A DNA stretch of 54,878 nucleotides from PUPG01 sp041686485 (lineage in GTDB: Bacteria; Bacteroidota; Bacteroidia; Bacteroidales; UBA7960), in contig JAWLDT010000011.1 in the NCBI GenBank assembly GCA_041686485.1, positions 1-54,878 of the forward strand, read 5' to 3'. Below the pieces are notes generated by a model, which saw nothing but the letters and a program-made list of their open reading frames with translations, did not search any database and was not told where the DNA came from. Below, piece after piece: positions 15,788 through 25,023 of the stretch. The stretch's first letter is position 1; each line of letters begins with the position of its first letter. A program made the position numbers and the translations under genes.

Positions 15788-18484
15788 TTAATCAAACATC
15801 CTGTCAAGATGGTGTGAACGGCGTCGTATTTTCAGGTCCTGCAGAACGCTTGATTTTACCCTGATAGTCAGGTTATAGCTTTTACGAAACCCCATCGGTA
15901 TCCAGTTAAATGTCATTTCCCAGCAGTGCAGATCGCGATACACATCGATTGAGGTATAGGTAAGCTCGTTATGTTCGAAATCGTAACCTGTACGAAAACC
16001 AATGCGCCAGTTGGGTGTAAGGGAAATGTCGCCGCGGAGAGACAGGTTTTGTATGAAATCGCGATCCATGGTATTCTCCTGATGCCTATACCTGGCGTTG
16101 TAGTTAAATGAATACGAGATTGTCATATTCCAGGGCACACTATAGTCCACCCCATCAGCAGGGATTATATCTGCCATCCGCTCCCCCGAATCTTCTTCGC
16201 CGGGCATGTCAGCATCAGGTCCCTGGTCATGTGTCGACTGCCCGTTCATTCCTTGTCGCGGACCACCATTGCCATTGCCATTGCCCTGCCCATTTCTGTC
16301 ACCCGACTGCAAACGATAGTTGAAGTTGAGCGACCAACTGGTATTATTGAGTCTTAACAATTGTTTGTCGGTGTTCCAGACAAAATCATCCACATATTGC
16401 CCATCTTCATTTCGTGCATAGGGTGTCCAGCTACTGGAATAAGAGATATCAATATCATCGAATAATCTGGTACGTCCGCTAAGTCTTATGTCCGAAAAGT
16501 TCAGCGAATCACGGGCGAGGTCATAACCACCGGAAACCCTTAAATTGTCAATAAGGGTAATTTTACGGGGTTCTCCATCAGGATCACGAAAGCTGCGCAC
16601 CTTCATCTCAAAATTATTGGTCAGTGAAAAGTTAATGTTCCCGGAACGTCCTGCCGGTGGCCCACCAAAAAGGCTCTGTTCAAAAATGGAGTACTGAACC
16701 TGTTGATTCTGCTGGGGATCGTAATATTCCTTATAATACCCCCAAAACGGGTCAGCAAAATCAGGTCTGAAACTGATCCCCACACTGGGTGTTAAGACAT
16801 GGCGGATCGCCGATACGGGCCCCGACTGAAATTGCATCATTCCATACAACCGGGTGCTCACGCTCGAAGAAAGACGGAATTCACGTGCTGATTCGAAACC
16901 AAAAACCGTATCAGTTACTGCCGTGCCAGAGGCAGGGTTTTGCACGTCATCATCCGTGTGATCTTCTTCCCATGATTTGCGGATCGTCTGGTAATACCAT
17001 TTCTCACTGTAATTAATACTGGTACTGAAGTTAAAGTGATTCAACAGACGTCCTGAGTAGGAAACAGGTATCTCATGCCTTACGCCACTGCGGAACTGAG
17101 TAAGCGCATTGGAAGTAAGCAATAGAGAGTCGGGCAAATTCAGCTCATTACGTCCCGACATGTTGTAGCTGACATTGATATCATCATACCACCTGTCATG
17201 ACCAGATTGACGATCACTGCGAAAAGGGTAAAATCGATTTACACTGAAGGAGATATCCGGCAGGCTTAAGTTAACCATAGCGGTATTGGTATTCTGGCTG
17301 TGTCTGAGGTTGGCGGAAAAATTATAGGTATTGGCCCAGCTTCGCGAATATGATATGTTGGATGAAAACGTATTGGCCAGATAATCTTCATCAGAAACCG
17401 GATTAAAGCGGCTCGCCTGCCGGGTACCGGCATTCACATTGGCACGGAAATTCCTGGTGGGATGTGCCTCTGGTGCCTGGTTGTGGGTCCATTGAATCCG
17501 AAAATCTTTACTGCGCTCATACCCCGGAAGATTGGGCTCCCCCATCACATTGTCCGCATAGGAAAGGTTTATGCTTCCGTTGTATCGATACCTTTTCCGA
17601 TAGTCGGATCCGAGCCGGAGCGCCCAGCTACCCCGTGAGTAGATATCCCCCCGGATGGAAAGATCTATGTAATCGCTTATCCCCCAGTAAAATCCACCGT
17701 TTTCCAGATAGAAACCACGGTTATTGCTTTCGCCATAAGAGGGAATCAGTATACCCGAGGACTGACCCCGGCGGTTCGGGAAAAACCCAAACGGTACAAA
17801 CAATGGCGTGGGGACATCCTGTATGACCAGGTAGGCAAAGCTTGAGACGATCTTATCATCCGGGATGATCTTGGCCCGCCGGAATTCAATATGGAAATGG
17901 GGGTCGGGGTCATCACAGGTAGTATATTTACCTTCGGCAACATGAACTTCCCTGGAAGGCTGTATCTTCACCACATCGCCATGCACATAGCCATCAGCTT
18001 CTTCGGTAACAACACCGATAGTGCGACCCCGCTCGGTATTAAAATTATAGCGTAGCTCATCAGATTGAAAGCTTTGATTCCCTTCCGAAAATACAGGCCG
18101 ACCCTGAATAACTCCTGCGCTGTCGGGCAGGCCCGTGGCACGAAGTTCATTGTTGTTGAAGTCAATCTCAATATAATCAGCTTGCAGGTGCATCTCCTCG
18201 TATTGCAAATCTGCATTACCATAAATATATACGCGCCGATTGCGAATATCATGGTATATGGTATCTTCAGCTGAGTACTCAACCTTTGCATCCAACATCT
18301 CAGTAGTTTCCCGGATCCTCTCTTCGTCATCGCCATTAATGGTGTCATTGTCAGCAATTTCCTCATCCTCCAAAACAACTTCCTCCTGATTCTGTAAATC
18401 AGGAATTTGAGCCTTTAAACCCGTTGATACAGATATGAAGACAAATGCCAGTAAAAAAAACTTGAAAACGGAGTTTGTACACAA
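15788..18484 (-). CDS. lptD: Outer membrane LPS-assembly protein LptD-like
   Basis: An 898-residue outer-membrane protein expected to insert LPS in the outer leaflet. It has a signal peptide (about 1-26), an acidic linker, and an OstA/LptA-like domain at about 70-190 (AEDTIYHDIRNRRVYIYGNA, LQADYIEIDFNNNELRATG). A long beta-barrel of alternating strands rich in Arg, Tyr and Asn follows. One extracellular-loop-like insert is a Gly/Asn-rich run (RNGQGNGNGNGGPRQ). The only start available is TTG at 18484, which overlaps the -33 region of the divergent amidase promoter. Bacteroidota LptD is distant from that of E. coli, so the symbol rests on domain layout. Confidence 0.85.
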   Translation of the reverse strand: MCTNSVFKFFLLAFVFISVSTGLKAQIPDLQNQEEVVLEDEEIADNDTINGDDEERIRETTEMLDAKVEYSAEDTIYHDIRNRRVYIYGNADLQYEEMHLQADYIEIDFNNNELRATGLPDSAGVIQGRPVFSEGNQSFQSDELRYNFNTERGRTIGVVTEEADGYVHGDVVKIQPSREVHVAEGKYTTCDDPDPHFHIEFRRAKIIPDDKIVSSFAYLVIQDVPTPLFVPFGFFPNRRGQSSGILIPSYGESNNRGFYLENGGFYWGISDYIDLSIRGDIYSRGSWALRLGSDYRKRYRYNGSINLSYADNVMGEPNLPGYERSKDFRIQWTHNQAPEAHPTRNFRANVNAGTRQASRFNPVSDEDYLANTFSSNISYSRSWANTYNFSANLRHSQNTNTAMVNLSLPDISFSVNRFYPFRSDRQSGHDRWYDDINVSYNMSGRNELNLPDSLLLTSNALTQFRSGVRHEIPVSYSGRLLNHFNFSTSINYSEKWYYQTIRKSWEEDHTDDDVQNPASGTAVTDTVFGFESAREFRLSSSVSTRLYGMMQFQSGPVSAIRHVLTPSVGISFRPDFADPFWGYYKEYYDPQQNQQVQYSIFEQSLFGGPPAGRSGNINFSLTNNFEMKVRSFRDPDGEPRKITLIDNLRVSGGYDLARDSLNFSDIRLSGRTRLFDDIDISYSSSWTPYARNEDGQYVDDFVWNTDKQLLRLNNTSWSLNFNYRLQSGDRNGQGNGNGNGGPRQGMNGQSTHDQGPDADMPGEEDSGERMADIIPADGVDYSVPWNMTISYSFNYNARYRHQENTMDRDFIQNLSLRGDISLTPNWRIGFRTGYDFEHNELTYTSIDVYRDLHCWEMTFNWIPMGFRKSYNLTIRVKSSVLQDLKIRRRSHHLDRMFD

Positions 18485-18505
18485 AGTGATTAAATATTAT
18501 TTTTG
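18474..18505 (+). promoter_or_regulatory. Promoter of the amidase gene
   Basis: TTTG at 18474-18477 and TATTTTTG at 18498-18505 are separated by 20 nt, matching the Bacteroidota consensus TTTG / 19-21 nt / TAnnTTTG. Predicted transcription would begin near 18512, leaving about 78 nt of leader before the GTG start at 18590. The -33 element lies inside the first codons of divergent lptD. Confidence 0.5.
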
Positions 18506-18589
18506 TATGAAAACCGTTCCGGCTTATCTGTACTGTTATACAGATATGGTAAAGCAATGGCAAAACTAATTAAAAATAGCATACCATAA

Positions 18590-19783
18590 GTGAAACGCAT
18601 TCCCCAATTTTTTGGTATCCTCCTTCTAATCCTCTTATTACCGGCCTATCTGGGAGCAAACAGCAGCGGGTCTGTCACCACAGTTGTGATAGATCCCGGG
18701 CACGGCGGACGCGACCCAGGAGCTATTGGCACGAACACACAAGAAAAACATCTTACTCTCGCCATTGGATTAAAACTTGGAGAATATATTAATGAATACC
18801 TTGAAGATGTTGAGGTGATCTATACCCGCGAAAGCGATGTGTTTGTACCCCTTCATGAACGTGCCCGGATAGCCAATGATAATGATGCAGACTTGTTTAT
18901 TTCCCTGCATTGCAACAGCAGTAGATCAAGGTCAGCCAGAGGCACAGAAACCTTCGTGATGGGCCTCCACCGCAGCCAGGCAAATCTCGAAGTAGCCCGC
19001 CGTGAAAATAAAGCCATTTTATATGAGGATGATTACCTGGAGACTTATGACGGTTTCGACCCACACTCACCGGAAGCGAATATTATTTTTGCGCTTTATC
19101 AGAATGCTTACCTGGATCAAAGTCTGAATATAGCCTCAATGGTCCAGACAGAATTCAAGGAAAGGGCACGCAGAAACAGCAGAGGCGTTAAACAGGCCGG
19201 ATTTCTGGTCCTGTACGAAGTAACCATGCCCGGCGTCCTTGTTGAAGCAGGCTTCTTAAGCAACCCGAATGAAGAACGATACCTGATGTCTGAAAGCGGG
19301 CAGGCCTATATTGCCTCAGCCATTTTCAGGGCTTTTCGTGACTATAAAAAAGAACAGGATACGTTGGCAGCATCCAGAAAACAGTATACAGCAAGCCTTA
19401 ATCAGGACAAAGAGGCAGAACCGGCAGCATATAACGAAGATAAAAAAAGCGCTGAAAAGCCGGTAAATGAAAGCGCTGACTATCAAACAAGCGATAACCA
19501 GGGCAACAACAGTGCAGGCAACATCTCATTCAGGGTACAATTTGCCGTTACTTCTGAAAAAAAACCGGTGGACGACCCGGCTTTCAGCCCATTGAAGGAT
19601 GTTGCACTTTATCAGGAAGATGGTCTGTATAAATATACCGTCGGGGATGAACAGTCTCTCGAAGATGCAGCAGAAATACAACAAAGGGTTCAGGAAGCAG
19701 GCTTTAAAGATGCATTTGTGGTTGCTTTTTGGAATGGGGAAAGAATCAGCGCAAGCGAAGCCTTACAAATACTTAATGAATAA
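18590..19783 (+). CDS. N-acetylmuramoyl-L-alanine amidase with C-terminal SPOR-like region
   Basis: Cleaves the bond between muramic acid and the stem peptide during cell separation. The 397-residue protein has a signal peptide (1-22), an Amidase_3 domain with zinc ligands in VVIDPGHGGRDPGA (His38), the EKH segment (Glu52) and SLHCNSS, and the catalytic Glu in GVLVEAGFLSNP. A low-complexity Lys/Glu/Asn linker (about 255-305) leads to a C-terminal ~85-residue unit (SFRVQFAVTSEK and QEAGFKDAFVVAFWNGERI) that looks like a SPOR domain, which binds denuded septal glycan. The start is GTG. It is divergent from lptD. Confidence 0.92.
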   Translation: MKRIPQFFGILLLILLLPAYLGANSSGSVTTVVIDPGHGGRDPGAIGTNTQEKHLTLAIGLKLGEYINEYLEDVEVIYTRESDVFVPLHERARIANDNDADLFISLHCNSSRSRSARGTETFVMGLHRSQANLEVARRENKAILYEDDYLETYDGFDPHSPEANIIFALYQNAYLDQSLNIASMVQTEFKERARRNSRGVKQAGFLVLYEVTMPGVLVEAGFLSNPNEERYLMSESGQAYIASAIFRAFRDYKKEQDTLAASRKQYTASLNQDKEAEPAAYNEDKKSAEKPVNESADYQTSDNQGNNSAGNISFRVQFAVTSEKKPVDDPAFSPLKDVALYQEDGLYKYTVGDEQSLEDAAEIQQRVQEAGFKDAFVVAFWNGERISASEALQILNE

Positions 19784-19794
19784 ATCAACAACCA

Positions 19795-19876
19795 ATTATC
19801 ACAAGGGTATTGCATTTATTATCAGGGTTTTTCATTTACTATAAGGCTATTGCATATATTATCAAGCCATTACATA
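19795..19876. repeat. Four imperfect ~20-nt direct repeats
   Basis: Four units begin at 19795, 19818, 19838 and 19858: ATTATCACAAGGGTATTGC..., ATTATCAGGGTTTTTCATTT, ACTATAAGGCTATTGCATAT and ATTATCAAGCCATTACATA. The common core is ATTATCAxGG(x)TATTGCAT. They start 11 nt after the amidase stop. The rest of the gap to dacB at 20037 holds only the hairpin at 19956 and AT-rich sequence. The function is unknown; an operator cluster or a decayed repeat are both possible. Confidence 0.55.
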
Positions 19877-19955
19877 ATTTTCTGGCTGAATGAATCATAA
19901 AATACGCTATTGAATTGAATTCCGTTGTGTTGCTTTTTACTTAAACCTTGAGTGA

Positions 19956-19977
19956 CTGTCCCGGCTGGTCGGGACAG
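19956..19977. other. Perfect GC-rich hairpin in the amidase-dacB spacer
   Basis: CTGTCCCG (19956-19963) and CGGGACAG (19970-19977) form a perfect 8-bp stem with a 6-nt loop. No run of T follows, so it is not a standard intrinsic terminator. It sits 60 nt before dacB and could act on the dacB leader or protect the amidase mRNA 3' end. Confidence 0.5.
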
Positions 19978-20036
19978 ATTTACTAAGTTTATGAATAATT
20001 CAGGTTAGAGAAGTTATTTACAAAAAATCAGATCCA

Positions 20037-21536
20037 ATGCGCTACATTATATCCCTGTCATTGCTGCTTGTAATGGTTTTGGCCAACCCTGAAGCAACTG
20101 CCGGGACCGGAAATAACCCTTTGGCCGAAGCTTTTCACCATTTCAGCAGCAAGGAGGCTCTGCAAAATGCCAATTGGACCTTTTATGTCAAAGATGTCAC
20201 TGACGGGAAAACCCTTCTGGCATATGAACCTGACAAACCAGTTGTTCCGGCGTCGGCCCAGAAGCTGATTACCACCGCTTCTGCCCTGATGATGCTGGGC
20301 CATAATCATCAATATGAAACCCTTTTACAGCATGACGGATATGTTGACGACCAGGGTGACCTGCACGGGAATCTTTACATACGCGGAAGTGGTGATCCAA
20401 CCCTTGGCGCATCCATGATGGATGACAGCCTGTCGCTCAATCATATTTTTAGTTATTGGCATGATGCCCTTACAGAAGCCGGCATCAAAACCATCCACGG
20501 GCATGTCGTAGCGGATGCTTCGGTTTTCGATGATGAGATGGTACCCCGTCGATGGATCTGGGAACATATCGGTAACTACTTCGGGGCCGGTGCCAGCGGA
20601 CTAACGGTTCATGAAAATGCATACACGGTATTCTTCCATGCGGGGAATAATGCCGGCGAAGAAGCCACTGTGACGGCTACGGAACCGGAAATACCGGGTA
20701 TGACCTTCCTGAATGAGGTTACAACGGGACCTCCCGGCTCCGGGGATCAGGTGTACATTTTTGGTGCACCCTATCAGCAACAGCGACAGCTTACCGGAAC
20801 CGTACCGGAGGGAGCCGAAGGTTTTGAAGTCCGGGGCTCCATGGCAGATCCGCCACAATTTTTGGCTGACAGCCTGAAAGCTTTTCTCGAAAATGGGGGT
20901 ATCACAGTCTCCGGACAAAGTATAACGAACCGCTCGGCAACCCAAAATGAGATCCCGCTGAACGAAAACCGTACAACGTTGCATGTCTGGCATTCACCCT
21001 TTATGTTTGATCTCCTTTATCGCACCAACATCAACAGTGTTAACACCTATGCGGAAAACCTGCTCAAAACAATCGGCTTCCGGGAAAATGATAAAGGTAC
21101 GGTGCAAACCGGCCTTTCGGCCATAAGCAGATTCTGGGAGCCATACGGTATCGCCGGTGAAAGCTGGCGCCTGTACGATGGCAGCGGGCTATCCCCTTCC
21201 AACAGGGTAACTTCCTCTCAATTAATTACCATCATGGAAGCAACAGCAAACCACCGGTCATTCCCTGTATTACAAAACAGCTTACCCATGGCCGGCTACA
21301 GTGGTTCGCTCTCAAACCACCTCCGCGGTACCAGCTCAGAAGGTGTCCTGAGGGCCAAAAGTGGCTATCTTAATAATGTCAGGTCATATGCCGGCTATAC
21401 AACCATGGAGAATGGGAACCTGGCCGCCTTTGTTATTATCGTGAATGATTATAAGGGAGCTCCTTCAGTCATGCGCAACAGTATACTCCACCTGCTTGAC
21501 AGCATCACCCGGCACAACGGCCAGGCCCTGCATTAG
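20037..21536 (+). CDS. dacB: D-alanyl-D-alanine carboxypeptidase/endopeptidase (PBP4 type)
   Basis: A periplasmic class C low-molecular-weight PBP that trims and opens peptide cross-links. The 499-residue protein has a signal peptide (1-22), the SxxK motif in VPASAQKLITTAS, the SxN motif in NSVNTYAENLL, and the KSG motif in LRAKSGYLNNVRSYAG. The large region between SxxK and SxN is the extra domain typical of family S13 peptidases. It follows the amidase gene in the same direction, after a 253-nt spacer with its own structures, so it probably has separate control. Confidence 0.94.
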   Translation: MRYIISLSLLLVMVLANPEATAGTGNNPLAEAFHHFSSKEALQNANWTFYVKDVTDGKTLLAYEPDKPVVPASAQKLITTASALMMLGHNHQYETLLQHDGYVDDQGDLHGNLYIRGSGDPTLGASMMDDSLSLNHIFSYWHDALTEAGIKTIHGHVVADASVFDDEMVPRRWIWEHIGNYFGAGASGLTVHENAYTVFFHAGNNAGEEATVTATEPEIPGMTFLNEVTTGPPGSGDQVYIFGAPYQQQRQLTGTVPEGAEGFEVRGSMADPPQFLADSLKAFLENGGITVSGQSITNRSATQNEIPLNENRTTLHVWHSPFMFDLLYRTNINSVNTYAENLLKTIGFRENDKGTVQTGLSAISRFWEPYGIAGESWRLYDGSGLSPSNRVTSSQLITIMEATANHRSFPVLQNSLPMAGYSGSLSNHLRGTSSEGVLRAKSGYLNNVRSYAGYTTMENGNLAAFVIIVNDYKGAPSVMRNSILHLLDSITRHNGQALH

Positions 21537-21648
21537 CCCGGGTTATTAAACATATTCCAGTAAAAATCATATAAAAACCATGACAGATTTCAAAGAATAT
21601 TATAATTTAGCGGATATAGCTATTTTATAAATTTTAAAATCTGTTATT

Positions 21649-22668
21649 ATGCAAAACATAGATTGGGGAAATCTCCCTTTCGGATATTATCCGACCGATT
21701 ACAATGTACGCTGTTATTATCGCAATGGAGAATGGGGCGAAATTGAAACCTCCTCATCACCGCTCATCAATATTCATATGGCTTCCACCTGCCTGCATTA
21801 CGGACAGGAAGCTTTTGAAGGGATGAAAGCCTATCGTGGAAAAGACAACAGGATCAGGCTGTTTCGCTGGGAAGAAAATGCCAGGCGCATGCAACGTTCA
21901 GCTGATGGCATTTTAATGGCAAAAGTGCCGGAGGAACGTTTTCATGAGATGGTTACCAGGGCAGTGAAGCTCAATGAAAACTATGTGCCGCCTTATGGCC
22001 ATGGAGCCGCCCTGTATATTCGTCCGCTCCTCATTGGAACAGGAGTGGAAATTGGTGTAAAGCCGGCAAAAGAATATCTTTTCATGGTATTTGTCGGTCC
22101 GGTAGGGCCTTACTTTAAAGAAGGGTTTAACCCGGTGACCATGCAGATTGTTCGCGACTATGACCGTGCTGCGCCACAGGGTACCGGACATATTAAGGTG
22201 GGGGGCAACTATGCCGGCAGCCTGAGGGCTTCAGAAAGAGCCAAAGCCGAAGGATATGCGTCGGTTCTTTTTCTTGAAGCAAAAGAGAAAAAATTTATTG
22301 ATGAAGCAGGTCCGGCCAACTTTTTCGGTGTCAAGGACAACACCTACATTACTCCCAAATCGGACTCCATCCTGCCTTCCATAACCAACATGAGCCTGAT
22401 GCAGATAGCGAAAGACATGGGCATGAAGGTAGAGCAACGCGAAGTACCCGTTGAAGAGCTGGAAACTTTTGAAGAAGCAGGTGCCTGTGGTACAGCTGCC
22501 ATCATAGCACCAATTGGTAAAATTGTAGAAAGGGATACCGGCAAGACTTACACATTCTCTAAAGATGGTAAAGCGGGCCCTGTCTGTAAGAAGTTATTCA
22601 AGCAACTTCAGGATATTCAATACGGCGAAATCAAAGACCCCTACGGCTGGGTCAGCTTTGTTGAATAA
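21649..22668 (+). CDS. ilvE: Branched-chain amino acid aminotransferase
   Basis: A PLP-dependent class IV transaminase for leucine, isoleucine and valine. The 339-residue protein is of the eukaryote-like BCAT form: YGQEAFEGMKAYRGKD, YIRPLLIGTGVEIGV, the PLP-lysine region HIKVGGNYAGSLRAS, DEAGPANFFGV, and GACGTAAIIAPIG. The gene is monocistronic, with an AT-rich 112-nt upstream region and a strong terminator downstream at 22694-22754. Confidence 0.95.
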   Translation: MQNIDWGNLPFGYYPTDYNVRCYYRNGEWGEIETSSSPLINIHMASTCLHYGQEAFEGMKAYRGKDNRIRLFRWEENARRMQRSADGILMAKVPEERFHEMVTRAVKLNENYVPPYGHGAALYIRPLLIGTGVEIGVKPAKEYLFMVFVGPVGPYFKEGFNPVTMQIVRDYDRAAPQGTGHIKVGGNYAGSLRASERAKAEGYASVLFLEAKEKKFIDEAGPANFFGVKDNTYITPKSDSILPSITNMSLMQIAKDMGMKVEQREVPVEELETFEEAGACGTAAIIAPIGKIVERDTGKTYTFSKDGKAGPVCKKLFKQLQDIQYGEIKDPYGWVSFVE

Positions 22669-22693
22669 AACGCATAGTTGAAAACAAGCCGCT

Positions 22694-22754
22694 AAACCCA
22701 TCCTGGAAACAGTATTTATTATTTCATACCTACTGAAGCCAGGCTGGGTTTTTT
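22694..22754 (+). terminator. Rho-independent terminator after ilvE
   Basis: AAACCCATCCTGG (22694-22706) pairs with CCAGGCTGGGTTT (22739-22751), a 13-bp stem with one mismatch and a 32-nt loop, followed by a run of six T from 22749. It lies between the convergent ilvE and symporter genes. The T run is on the ilvE side only. Confidence 0.7.
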
Positions 22755-22780
22755 AATGGTTCCGGTCATGGGATGAGCCA

Positions 22781-24286
22781 TCAGGAAGCAGCATCAGTTT
22801 CAGTGTACAGATCAGATTCAGGGAACCGGCTATGCTTTCTTTTGATGACAAATAAGCCAAGAAACGTGAACAGCCCGTTCACCATAAGTATTTCAAATCC
22901 AAACTGATATCCCCACAACAGGTACTCGGAATAAAGGCTCAGCAAATAGCTCAGCATCGGTGACAACAATACAACAACCGGCACATAACGATCATGCAAC
23001 TGCCATTTGGTATACAAACCCACAAAGTATAACCCCAGAAGCGGCCCATAGGTATATCCGGCTATGGTAAACAGCTTACTGATGAGGGCTTCATCATTGA
23101 TAGCACTATATCCCAGAATGATCAGCAGCACCAGGATGGCAAAGGCGATATGGACACGGTAACGTATCTGTTGTATTTGTTTCTCCGTCACCCCCTGCTT
23201 ACGACGCAGGCCAAGAAAATCGATACAGAAAACAGTCGTGAGTGCCGTCAGGGTACCGTCGGCACTGGAATAAGCTGCGGATATCAGTCCGAAGAAAAAG
23301 GTCATACCGGCTGCCACACCCAGATAATTTAGCGCAATGGTGGGAAAGAGTTCGTCAGAAGTTTGCCCTGCTCCCAGGGTAATACCTGTTTCACCGGCGT
23401 ATATCCACAACAGGGAACCCAGAAAGAGGAACAACAGGTTGATGGGTATCAGGATGGCCCCGAACGTAATTACATTCTTTTGCGCATCAGGAAGGCTGCG
23501 ACAACTCAGGTTTTTTTGCATCATATCCTGATCAAGCCCGGTCATCACGATGGTAATAAATATCCCGGAGAAAAACTGCTTGATAAAAAAGCGGGGATCC
23601 GTGTAATCCAACACAAACAGGTCGGTGTAACCTCGTCCTCCGGCTTCTGACAGCAGATCACCAAATCCCATATCGAGCTGCCTGGAGATCAGGATTGCAC
23701 TGATGATCACCGCGCCCACCATAAAGGTTGTCTGCAGGGTGTCGGTCCAGACAATGGTCTTGATACCACCCTTGAATGTATACAATAATATCAGTGTCAT
23801 AAACAGCGTAACGGTAGCTGCCATGGGAATACCCCAGCTGTCAAACACGAAACGCTGTAAAACAAGCACCACCAGAAACATCCGGAACGAAGCCCCTACC
23901 AGCCGGGATATAATGAAGAAAAAAGAACCCGCTTTATAGGATGCCAGGCCGAAACGTTTCATCAGATACGTATAGATGGACGTAAGGTTCATTTTATAGT
24001 AGATCGGCAGCAAAATTTTGGCAATAACCGCATAACCGGCTACATAGCCCAGCACCAGAACCATATACGAAAAATTTTCGTCCTGTACCAATCCGGGAAC
24101 CGACATAAAGGTGACTCCTGACAGGGTGGCTCCAATCATCCCATAGGCCACCACATACCAGGGAGAATTACGATTACCAAGGAAATAAGCCTCATTGTTA
24201 ACCTTGCGCCTTACGGTAAGGCGGGAAATCAAAAAGATCAATGAAGTGTAAATAAGAAATGAGATCAGGATCAGTTGTGGCGTCAT
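22781..24286 (-). CDS. Sodium:solute symporter family protein
   Basis: A 501-residue inner-membrane transporter of the SSS family with about 13 membrane helices. Typical segments are LGNRNSPWYVVAYGMIGATL in helix 1, FKGGIKTIVWTDTLQT, MTGLDQDMMQKNLSC, and LISAAYSSADGTLTALTT. The sodium-site serines and threonines are in place. The substrate is not evident. Related Bacteroidota proteins are annotated only as symporters. The gene is divergent from recR and convergent with ilvE, so it stands alone. Confidence 0.9.
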   Translation of the reverse strand: MTPQLILISFLIYTSLIFLISRLTVRRKVNNEAYFLGNRNSPWYVVAYGMIGATLSGVTFMSVPGLVQDENFSYMVLVLGYVAGYAVIAKILLPIYYKMNLTSIYTYLMKRFGLASYKAGSFFFIISRLVGASFRMFLVVLVLQRFVFDSWGIPMAATVTLFMTLILLYTFKGGIKTIVWTDTLQTTFMVGAVIISAILISRQLDMGFGDLLSEAGGRGYTDLFVLDYTDPRFFIKQFFSGIFITIVMTGLDQDMMQKNLSCRSLPDAQKNVITFGAILIPINLLFLFLGSLLWIYAGETGITLGAGQTSDELFPTIALNYLGVAAGMTFFFGLISAAYSSADGTLTALTTVFCIDFLGLRRKQGVTEKQIQQIRYRVHIAFAILVLLIILGYSAINDEALISKLFTIAGYTYGPLLGLYFVGLYTKWQLHDRYVPVVVLLSPMLSYLLSLYSEYLLWGYQFGFEILMVNGLFTFLGLFVIKRKHSRFPESDLYTETDAAS

Positions 24287-24394
24287 CGCATATGTAGTAT
24301 GATTAAGCGTGCCGCAAAAATAGCCAAGATTTTCTCACCACACCACCCATTTATTATTAACTTTGACACTTAATCAACGACTAAGCAGATTGTT

Positions 24395-25018
24395 TTGGAA
24401 AATTTCTCATCTAAATTCCTACAGAATGCCGTTGAAGCATTTTCGCGACTTCCCGGCATCGGAAATAAAACCGCTTTGCGACTGGTGTTACACATGTTGA
24501 AACAAGACCAGGAGAGCGTGCGGCAATTTACCGATGCCCTCCTTCAACTGCATGAGAAGGTAGAATATTGCCGGGAGTGTCATAATATTTCTGATAATCC
24601 TGTTTGTGACATCTGCAGCTCTCCCCGGCGCGATGCATCACTGATTTGTGTGGTAGAGGACATTCGTGATGTTATTGCCATTGAAAATACCGGGCAATAC
24701 CATGGAAAATACCATGTGCTCGGTGGCATTATTTCTCCTATGGAAGGAATCGGTCCGGGCGACCTGACCATCGATGCCCTGGAAGAACGCATCCGCGACA
24801 ACGATGATATAAAAGAGGTGATCCTTGCACTACGCACCACCATGGAAGGTGACACCACCAATTTTTATCTTTATAAAAAGCTGAAACCACTCAATGTGGA
24901 CCTCTCCATCATAGCCCGAGGCATTGCCATCGGCGACGAGCTGACGTATGCTGATGAAATCACCCTTGGCCGCTCAATCCTTCAACGTACAGCTTACGAA
25001 GCTTCATCAATCAAATAA
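24395..25018 (+). CDS. recR: Recombination mediator RecR
   Basis: Works with RecO and RecF to load RecA on SSB-coated gaps. The 207-residue protein has an N-terminal helix-hairpin-helix (AFSRLPGIGNKTALRLVLHM), a zinc finger (YCRECHNISDNPVCDIC), and a Toprim domain (ICVVEDIRDVIAIENTGQY, then YHVLGGIISPMEGIGP). The C-terminal ARGIAIGDELTYADEITLGR is typical. The start is TTG at 24395; the family N-terminus fits and no in-frame ATG precedes it. A TAACTTTG box is 30 nt upstream. The next gene begins 5 nt after its stop. Confidence 0.95.
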   Translation: MENFSSKFLQNAVEAFSRLPGIGNKTALRLVLHMLKQDQESVRQFTDALLQLHEKVEYCRECHNISDNPVCDICSSPRRDASLICVVEDIRDVIAIENTGQYHGKYHVLGGIISPMEGIGPGDLTIDALEERIRDNDDIKEVILALRTTMEGDTTNFYLYKKLKPLNVDLSIIARGIAIGDELTYADEITLGRSILQRTAYEASSIK

Positions 25019-25023
25019 GGCAT

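Noticed and set aside
19956..19977. Intrinsic terminator of the amidase gene
   Set aside because: The stem is perfect but no T run follows and it lies 170 nt after the stop codon, so I list it only as a hairpin.
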